Source: Gonapodya prolifera JEL478
Taxonomy: Eukaryota; Monoblepharomycota; Monoblepharidomycetes; Monoblepharidales; Gonapodyaceae
Direction: 5' to 3'
Assembly (NCBI GenBank): GCA_001574975.1
Contig: KQ965753.1
Location: 62,001 to 126,000 of the forward strand
Length of the DNA: 64,000 nucleotides
Below, one piece after another: positions 56,745 through 64,000 of the stretch. The notes under the pieces were generated by a model. The model was not told the origin of the DNA. It saw only the letters and a program-made list of their open reading frames with translations, and searched no databases. Position numbers and translations under genes: made by a program. The stretch's first letter is position 1. Every line of letters starts with the position of its first letter.

Positions 56745-59700
56745 TCACGATTTCCTACGAGCTTGCGAATGAGTGTGCTTGATCAAAATGATGGCCGGGA
56801 ACGTTCCCGTCGCGGTGGTGTTCAAGTTTTTCCCTGTGCAAGGAAACGATAGGAGCTACGACGCAACGAAATCATGGATCAATCAGATCTCACCTTGCAC
56901 ATAACGCCCTCCTTCTGCCCATCTCTCTACAGTCATGAGGTCCTTGGGTGCGACATCAATCTCTCCCTCGCCTTCTGCCTTGTAACCCTTCTGCGCCACA
57001 TAAAATCTGTTTGGAATGATGAGCGACTGCGTTGGCGGGTTGATTCGGGACACGTCCGCCTTGGTGAGCACCGCAGCAGTGATTGATTGGATGGTGGTCA
57101 TTCGAACTTTGCCAGAGTCTGATCGACGAAGGTACATCTTGGGAGCTTTGCACAGACGATACAAGAAAGTTTGCACTCACCACCGTCACTCGAAGAAGCT
57201 GCCTCCTCACGCATGGGTTCCCTGAGACCACCCTCGGACGCGAACTTTAGGGACTGGCTGGACCCTGACCTGCGCGACTCCTCGCCATCGAGCTCGGGCG
57301 CCACAATGACATACTTGTACCGTACTTCTCCGGCCCGTCTCTTCACCTTCCTCGTCGTGATAATATCCGAGAAGAACTCGTACTCCGGCTCTCCCTGTCT
57401 CACCGTGCGGAGGGTAGACTTTCCTTCCGGTGCTACTTCCTCCACATCGATCCATTCCCCTCCAACAGGACCTTGCTTGCTGATTCTCCTTGTACCGGCA
57501 ACACCAGCAACAGGCGGGACGGTCTCGAGGAAGGAAACGTAGTACGCGTAGCTGGGATCGCCCTGGCGGATCTCGTGGCGGACCTTCTTGAAAGTGCCAT
57601 CGGGCTGCAACTCGTCCTCTTCGACAACGAGATACTCGTTTCCTGGCTCGCCGTGCTTCAGGATATTGCGCGTGGTCGTCACGGGGCGGCCGTTTTCAGC
57701 CTCGGTGTCGAGCATGGACTCAAAGTACTCCCAGTCCGCATCGCCTGGACGAATGATCCGGCTCCGTGTGGGACGAGACAGTTCGGTATCCTCGACCACA
57801 ATATACTCAGACCCAGGCTCTCCCTTCTTCAAGATCTTTCGCATGGAAGTGCTGGTGACCGTGTGCGGAACTCCATCGGCTCCCAGAATAGTCGTCGTGG
57901 TAGTCTCGATAATGTCTTCCTCGACACTTTCCCTTCCACCTTGGACAATGATCCACTTGTACCGAGGCTCGCCCTTGCGACGAGTGATTTTCCTTGTGTT
58001 TATGATCTCCAAGAAGTACCTGGAACAAATCGAACTCGAACCGTTAGTACCTACGTTTCCAGTACCAAACCAATGCAACTCACCCATAATCTGCGTCTCC
58101 CTGCTTCACAACCCTCCTGTTCACATTGCCCTCCAAATCAACATCTTGCACTTCGATAAACTCGTACCCAGGCTCGCCCCTCTTGGCCAGCTTCCTGGTC
58201 CCCACAATCGGATCGGGTGCCTTGCGAGTCGTCTGAGTTGTGGTGATCGTCTCGATGAACATCTGGTACTCGGCATCACCCGGCCGCACAATCCTCTTGT
58301 TCGTCACCACCCTTCCATCAGGCTGGGTCTCGTCCTCCTCCACGATCAAATACTCATCGCCGGCCTTTCCGCTCTTGGTGATTCTGCGGGTCACAGTCCG
58401 AGTCGTCGTCGTCTCGCTCTGGATCAACTCCCAGTACTCCTCCCACTCGGCATCACCACGGCGGATCGTGCGCTTCTTGATGAAGCCGGTATCGTCGGGT
58501 TCATCCTGGAGCTCGATCACCTCAGCACCAGGAGGGCCAAGTTTGACGACCTTGCGACGAACGGTCAAGCCGGTCTTTTGGTCCGTCTCCTCGATGATGA
58601 GCTCCTCGTTGGACGACCGCACGCTGCGTTTGCGTGTTCGCGTGAGCGCAGCGGCAGCAGTAGCCGCGGTGGCGACGTTCGCAAAGGTCGAACCTTGTAA
58701 CCCACCAACCATCAAAACCGACACGCAACAACGAAAACCAACGCCAACTCACTTGCGCCTCTATCTTCCGCCGGCTTTCTGCTCAAAGACCTCGACGTGC
58801 GCTTGCGACTCAACGAGCGAGACTTGCGCACCACGCGCTCAAAGAATCCCTCGCGGCGTTCCTCTACAATTCCACAGACAACATCAGCACGCCATTCGCC
58901 GCCACAACCAAACGCACAACCACCCAAACTCACCGCTCTCCTCCTCCTCCCGAGCATCCCCAATGGCCCTCGCGGATGCCACAGTCTCCTCCTTCCGACT
59001 CTTGGAACTCGACCTTCGTCTCATCAAGTTTCCAATAATATTCGGCAGCTTGAAGCCGTCGCTCTGCCTGCTCTCAGACTCCGCCGGCTCGTCGCGGGCC
59101 TCGGCGGGGGGCGGAACATGCTTTTCCTCGTCCGACTCGTCGTCTGCCGGTGGGAGTAGGCTGGCGACCGCGGCGCCCGTGGCGGCCCCAGCACCAGCGG
59201 CAATAAGCGGGGCAGGGTACCCTCGAGGAGGCGAGACTGGCGACGGCGGGGCAGGGATATCGGCCATACTGCGTCGCGGGCTGAGTTCGGGCGGCTCGTA
59301 TCCGAGTTCGGTCATGACAGCGGCTGTTGGGGTGGGGGCGGTTAGAAGGGGAGAGAGAATCGAAAACCACAAGCTTAAAAGTTAGCAACCACGACCCGCG
59401 CCAACAACACGACACGCCAGGCGCCCCTCCTCACTCGGCTTCGGGTATTCACCACTGGGTACTCTTCGCATGTCCGCGGGCCTCGTGGCGGGTGGGGCCG
59501 GTTGCGCCACGGGGAGGATCTTGATGCCGCCTGCTCTGGGGCCGCGGGGGCCTGGTGGGTGGAGATGGGGGGGAGCAGGGAGGAGGGGTTGGAAATACAA
59601 CGAGAGAGGCAGCACAAAACAACAAGTGGACAAACCTTGAACCGACTCATGCGTGGCCGTCCTCTGCCTACTCGCCACCGCAGCGGCGCCCGCAACTGCA

Positions 59701-62529
59701 GCTCCACCTGCGACAATCGCCATGGCCGACTCCTCCGTGGGTGGGCGTCCCATATGCGCGCGCCCAAGATCGGTATCTGGGGAAAAGTCCCGCTCGTAGC
59801 CTTCGGGGGAATTGGGCACGGCGCGCATGACGAGGGGTTCGGAAGGTACGGGTGGGAGTGTTGGGGACTCGTGTCCGAAGTGGGGCATGTGTGGGGAGGG
59901 GTACCCGTGGAAGCCCGGTGGGGGGACTCCCGGTGGTGGTGAGGGGAGGTCTGATTATGACGAGGCCGGACGGTAGGAACAGTAAAAGAACGGTGGGAAG
60001 GGGCCGAACGATGAGTGTCCGAACAGACCAACGATCAATTAAGGTCTTGAACCCACCTTTCGCCTCATACTGACTCTCCCTCCTCCCCGCCACAACCGCA
60101 CCTCCCACAACCGCGGCCGCGGCCGCACCCGCTCCCACCGCCGCCATACTCCTCCTCACATGACTTTCTTCATGCTGCACAACCGTCGCCTCTGAGTGCT
60201 CATGCCTCTCTCCATGCACGATCACCGCCGAGTGCATGTCGGGGCTGGGCGGGGCCAGGACGTGCGCTTCCGAGACAAGGGGCGAGGGGGTTTTGATGTC
60301 GTGCCCGGCCAAGTGCGCCGGTGGGCTGGTGGAGGGAGCGGGGCCAGGGACGGCGCGGTAGGAGTTGGGGTTTTGCGGGATTGGAGGCGCCACGACGGGT
60401 GCGGCGGCAGGTGCGATGTTGCCCATGGAGATGGATTCGCCGGGGGTTTTGGTGAGGGGGGGGTATTCGCGGGCTGTGTGCGGTGGCGTGGTGGGGGAGG
60501 GGGAGGGCGGGTGGTGCGAGGGTGGGGGGGGAGCAAAGAAATACAGGTAAGGATAAGTGAACCGCCGCCGTGCCAACAACCGAAAGCAACGTACACGACG
60601 ACCGCTCCCTCCTCTTCCAGCACCTCCTGCAGCACAGGATCAAGAACGCGCAGCAGATGCAGAAGGCGAGGATTGCCGCGATAATGATGGCTATCGTTCG
60701 TTTTACGTGAGGGAGGGGGGTGAGGCGGTGGTTAGCTGTCTGCGCTCCCACAAAGACAAGGTAAGGACCAGACAGGGCACGAAAAAACGTACCAGCAAGC
60801 GCACCCCTCGACAACCCCCCAATCACACCATCGCCCAGAAGGACAGCCCCCGTGGCCACGGCGCCGACGCCTGTCACGCCGCCTGGGACGCCTCCACCAC
60901 CGACCGTGCCTGTTGCAGCGGGGGGAGCGCCTCCGCCCCCAGCTGTTCCCGTGGCGGGGACTCCACCGCCGACTGTTCCCGTAGCTGGAACCCCGCCTCC
61001 TGCAGTCGCAGTCGCGGGCGGTGTGACGACGCCCGGCGTAGGTGTTCCACCCCCAATGACCGTGAGTGGGATAACGACCGTCCCCGCCGATGGATCGATC
61101 GAGATCGTCGCCGTGGCTTCCGGTGGCGGGACGCCTGCAGTGGCGGATGGGGTTATGGGGATAACGATGGTTCCCGCTGATGGGTCCACCGTCACGATTG
61201 CCGTCGGTGCCGAAGCGGGGGCTGGCACGGGTGCAGTGACGGGGATGAAGTATGTCCCCGATACGGGGTCGGACGTGAGTACGGCGGTGACGGTGGCGGG
61301 GGGTACGATGGAGGTGAGCACGCCGTTTGAGTCGGTCGCTGTCGGGGCTGCTGGGGGGCTTGCCGGTGTCGCTGTCGCCGGTGTTGGTGCCGGTGCGGGG
61401 GCGGACGACGAACCACCACCTCCGCCCTCACCGCCACCCCCACCGGGGACGAGCCCCCCAGCACTAGCATTACACGAGGGCATGACCCACGTGTTGTCCG
61501 AGGCGAGGGATCCGTCGGGCTGGTAGGCCCAGGATTGGCCCGGGAGGGGCGTGGCTTTGGTGCAGCCGTTGATGTCTGTGTGTGGTGGGAGGGTGTGGGA
61601 GAGGGAATGGGGGGTTAGTAGGGTAGACGGGGAGTACGCCAAGCAACCTTTGGCAGAGACGCCCCCGTCCCGTGCATTTCTTTTGTCCCTCTGGTGAAGA
61701 TCTGCGTTTGTCAATCCCTTGCTTCACTCGCTACGAGCACACTCGAATCCGGCAGACGTCTCGCTTCGCACGCATCCTCGGTCATCGCTCCGCGAGAGTA
61801 TTCCACTCCATGGTACTTTCGCCTCTGGCGGGATATGATTCGCCTCCGACGGGATATCACTGCCACGATCAATTTTTCGCTTCACATTGGATGATTCGCC
61901 TCCGGCGGACGTCTTGCTTCGCTCGACAGTCTCGGTCAGCGCCTAGCGGCGTTTAGGCCTCGGTGTCCTCCCTCGGCTCGCTCTGCTCGCTCCGGTCGGA
62001 CCGTCTACGCACCATTCGAGCACCAATTGTAGTAACATTCCCAGTACCTGCAATTCCCGAGTGTGGTGGTGCGTGGGTGAGTCCGCGAGCGGGTAAGTCG
62101 TTGAGCGGGCGAGGTGAAGGGTAAAGCGACTCGACAACGTACCCAGGCTTGCACTTGACATGGCACTGATGCGCGGCCAAGTCACAAAACCTGACATCTT
62201 CGTTGTAAGCGGCGTTTGCCGTGCCGCATTGAGCGTCGCAGTTGCACGAGTGTCGTTTTTGGAGGCGGTATCGGGCTGTGGTTGCGTCGGGTGAGGAGGT
62301 GGGTGGAGGGGAAGGGGAAGGGGGGTTAGGGGGAGATGGCCACGCAAAGAGAAACAGGAGGAGAGGGAATCGAACATGCGTGTGGACATGGCCACGGCCA
62401 GAAAAACTTACCCGCGTCGGCCCCGATTGCCAGTCCCAGCAGGAGAGCACCAATGGCGATCGCCACCACGCGCACTGGCACACGCACACGCACAGCCGCA
62501 CATGGCATCGTCGTCGCATTCGCACGCAC
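56745..62529 (-). CDS. Very large single-pass membrane protein with tandem cytoplasmic repeats and C-terminal SH3-like domain
   Basis: Fourteen or more exons, ~1440 aa. Resolved exons: 62529-62412, 62275-62143, 61575-60793, 60735-60595, 60473-60057, 59950-59636, 59551-59435, 59323-58934, 58863-58753, 58693-58084, 58019-57181, 57145-56894, 56833-56745; phase does not close between 62143 and 61575, so a small exon is missing. Parts: signal anchor (VVAIAIGALLLGLAIGADAG), Cys-rich module (SCNCDAQC, RFCDLAAHQCHVKCKPG), Pro/Thr/Gly stalk with three DPxAGTxxIPxT units, TM helix (IAIIIAAILAFCICCAFLIL) before CCRRCWKRRER, a long tail with four Ala/Gly-rich patches, about eight ~47-residue repeats, then an SH3-like domain (YVAQKGYKAEGEGEIDVAPK, LMTVERWAEGGRYVQGKN, TGTFPAIIL). 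Probably a surface receptor or adhesin with a scaffold tail. I know no named homologue. Confidence 0.82.
57260..58565 (-). repeat. About eight tandem ~47-residue protein repeats
   Basis: Each unit follows the pattern TRxIxKxGEPGxEYxVVExDE, a variable loop, then RxIRxGDxxYxYFxxxxxT. Clear units start TRRITKSGKAGDEYLIVEED, GTRKLAKRGEPGYEFIEVQD, MRKILKKGEPGSEYIVVEDT, TRNILKHGEPGNEYLVVEED and GTRRISKQGPVGGEWIDVEE; weaker ones lie at each end and in the middle (RKITRRKGEPRYKWIIVQGG). The alternation of beta-type EYIVVE and basic/acidic stretches suggests small beta hairpins stacked in a row. The array crosses one intron (58083-58020) inside a unit. Confidence 0.8.
61690..61990. repeat. Probable repetitive insertion in an intron of the large SH3-tailed gene
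   Basis: Words such as TTCGCCTC[C/T]GGCGGGATAT, ATGATTCGCCTCCG and GACGTCTCGCTTCGC recur two or three times within 300 bp, unlike neighbouring introns, which are 60-110 bp and unstructured. The host intron (62142-61576) is by far the longest of this gene. I could not find clear terminal inverted repeats or a target duplication, so the class of element is unknown. Confidence 0.4.
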
Positions 62530-62829
62530 GGGGGTTGTCGCCGGTCAGTAAATGCGGGTCAACCCTCTCCCCTCTCGTCAGCCACACCCAGCCCACGCTC
62601 ACCGTTCCCCCCGCGCAGTCCCATCGTCGATTTCCTGCCCATCCTGCTGATCACGTGGTCCCTGCTGCGCCACTCGCTGCGTGCGATGCCTCGATGCTTC
62701 TGCTGGAGGGGAGTGCGATCCCTTGTGGAGGGAGGCGTGCGTGGCCCGTGCACAATCAACAGAGCTGTGGTCGCAAGTATATTTCCCGAGGGTTTTCCAT
62801 TTTGGGAAGGTGGAGAAGGGAAGGGGAGT

Positions 62830-63600
62830 GTATTGTGAAAATACCCTACTTTTATCTACCAACTCAAGTGCGCTCGTTTTTGAAAACAGGTATGGTGCCT
62901 TGGGACCGTGCATCGAGCCTGATCTCAACTTATCACACCTCTATCGCACCTGAATAGCATCATAATTCGGCTGTATGTATAAATATTCTTCAATCACGCA
63001 CTCACCCCACTGCTTCCACCTCGTGCTGCCTTGGACGTCCGTCCCCAGCAACTTGTCCCAAACCTTACCCAGCACCCGACTGTCTCCACCTTGACCTGTA
63101 ACCATGTCCACCACCACCGCGCTCCCAACACTATGCAATCTCCAAAACCCCACAGGTGGAGAAGGCGGAATGCGGGGTTGGAAGGGACACGTCCTGCCGT
63201 CGCGTCGATTTCCGGCGCAAGGACTCCCACTCCTGTACCATGGCATGCCAATTGCCTATTGCCACGTCCACGGCCACGGTCACGACCACCTGGCTCACAT
63301 ATCATCGCCACATCCACAGCCCTCGCGATCCTTTCGTGTAGAGCACCGTGAGAAGCAAAGATTGTGAAAAACGAGAGTTTGTCAGCAGCCGCGAGTCCCC
63401 AAAATGCAGCCATATACCCAGCTTAGACAAGTCTCTGCTGTGTCACACGGAATGCATATACGCCACTCTGTTTTCGGAGCGGAAACAGAGTTGAGAGAAG
63501 TTTCACCATCGTGCTGTAAAGGCGCGGGAGTATCGCGATGGCATGTCGTAGTGGGTTGAGTCTGTTTTTCTGTCGCACTCCGTCCACATATATAAAACCT
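62830..63600. other. Possible exon(s) on the minus strand, unresolved
   Basis: Near 63150-63005 the minus strand reads FWRLHSVGSAVVVDMVTGQG, GDSRVLGKVWDKLLGTDVQG, STRWKQWG and then a GTGAGT donor, which looks like real coding sequence, but I could not connect it to a start or a following exon. No family recognised. It could belong to the gene that runs off the right edge. Confidence 0.3.
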
Positions 63601-64000
63601 CTACGAATCTAATGCAACGTTACGCTTGAAACAATTAGCCTTGAAATCAACCATAAATTTCAAGACGCACAACGAGCTACAAGAAAATATGCAACCAAAC
63701 TGCATTAAGTCGCTGGCGGATGGTATCAATTCTGTCCCACGAATCGATCGGAATGGCGTGCCGGGAACGATGACGGCATTTTCAACCGGCAGTCGTGGCT
63801 GGATCCCGTCTGTGCGATACGAGTGTGAGTTCATCGGGTGTCCATCAATTGAGACGTATCTTGGTCCCGGCATCCCTCCCTGCATATCCTCCCGATCTGA
63901 AACGTGCGCTGAGGGTGGGTTGTACACATTCGACATGGGGATCGATCGCGCCTGCTTTTCTTTGAGAAGCGCGGTGGCAAACTGGCGCATATATGAGCAG
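63601..64000 (-). CDS. Unidentified protein, fragment running off the right edge
   Basis: The minus-strand frame is open from the window edge to a stop at 63601 (about 133 codons). Visible text includes FATALLKEKQARSIPMSNVY, GGMPGPRYVSIDGHPMNSHS and NAVIVPGTPFRSIRGTEL. The first part is polar and Pro-rich as in disordered tails; the final ~30 residues (FGCIFSCSSLCVLKFMVDFK) may be read-through into intron or 3' sequence. No domain seen; the real 3' exon structure is unknown. Confidence 0.35.
   Translation of the reverse strand, partial: CSYMRQFATALLKEKQARSIPMSNVYNPPSAHVSDREDMQGGMPGPRYVSIDGHPMNSHSYRTDGIQPRLPVENAVIVPGTPFRSIRGTELIPSASDLMQFGCIFSCSSLCVLKFMVDFKANCFKRNVALDS

Noticed and set aside
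60852-61526. 224-codon plus-strand frame rich in Pro/Thr/Val/Gly
   Set aside because: It is the antisense shadow of the repetitive ectodomain exon of the large minus-strand gene, whose splice phases close across it.
1-64000. CRISPR arrays, operons, Shine-Dalgarno-led genes
   Set aside because: No spaced direct repeats; gene structure is eukaryotic with introns throughout.

Overview
The window looks like nuclear DNA of a zoosporic (chytrid-like) fungus. Genes on both strands are split by many short introns, mostly about 50-110 nt with GTGAGT/GTACGT-type donors. The proteins are fungal in character: class II aldolase, two MFS exporters, a P450 and NOP58. One gene is a clear CCDC40 homologue, a factor for ruler assembly in motile cilia, which points to a flagellated stage. 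No rRNA operon, CRISPR array or bacterial operon is visible. Most exon maps below were built by hand from splice sites and codon phase; where phase did not close, the entry says so.

Layout. 1-1.7 kb: 5' part of class II fructose-bisphosphate aldolase (minus), running off the left edge. 1.86-6.1 kb: an F-box gene (plus) and a 12-TM DHA1-type MFS gene (minus). 6.3-8.9 kb: a decayed tandem copy of that same segment, carrying a 377-bp MITE-like insertion. 9.4-11.5 kb: a seven-exon cytochrome P450. 11.5-13.7 kb: no convincing gene. 13.7-14.8 kb: a hypothetical. 15.1-17.4 kb: an intronless type I membrane protein. 17.7-25.9 kb: two of three dispersed copies of an unnamed family (one copy linked to two tandem SWIRM domains), an 8-oxoguanine-deaminase-like amidohydrolase, and a Cys-rich membrane protein with an SH3-like tail. 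26.6-34.7 kb: two paralogous LRR-TM-SH3 receptors flank a Mutator-like non-autonomous element, a relic SH3-gene tail and a rhodopsin-class GPCR-like gene. 35.4-38 kb: a Sel1 relic and a tandem duplication of about 0.93 kb. 39.3-43.2 kb: CCDC40. 43.5-45.9 kb: two disordered proteins transcribed divergently. 46.1-48.3 kb: NOP58. 49.2-51.5 kb: third family copy, with AT-hooks. 52-54.8 kb: a DHA2-type 14-TM MFS gene. 56.07-56.17 kb: a 5S-rRNA-like sequence lacking most of its 5' half. 56.7-62.5 kb: a very large single-pass protein with a Cys-rich, Pro/Thr/Gly-rich ectodomain, a TM segment, a long cytoplasmic tail with about eight tandem repeats, and a C-terminal SH3-like domain. The right edge cuts a further unidentified gene.

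The strongest common theme is cell-surface sensing. Four genes in 64 kb share one plan: signal peptide, varied ectodomain (two LRR, two Cys-rich), one TM helix, disordered tail and an SH3-like domain at or near the C-terminus. A fifth survives only as a 3' fragment, and a GPCR-like gene lies among them. My inference is that these are receptors or adhesins that vary outside and dock to a shared cytoplasmic partner through SH3. The repeat-bearing member at 56.7-62.5 kb is the best candidate for an undescribed system.
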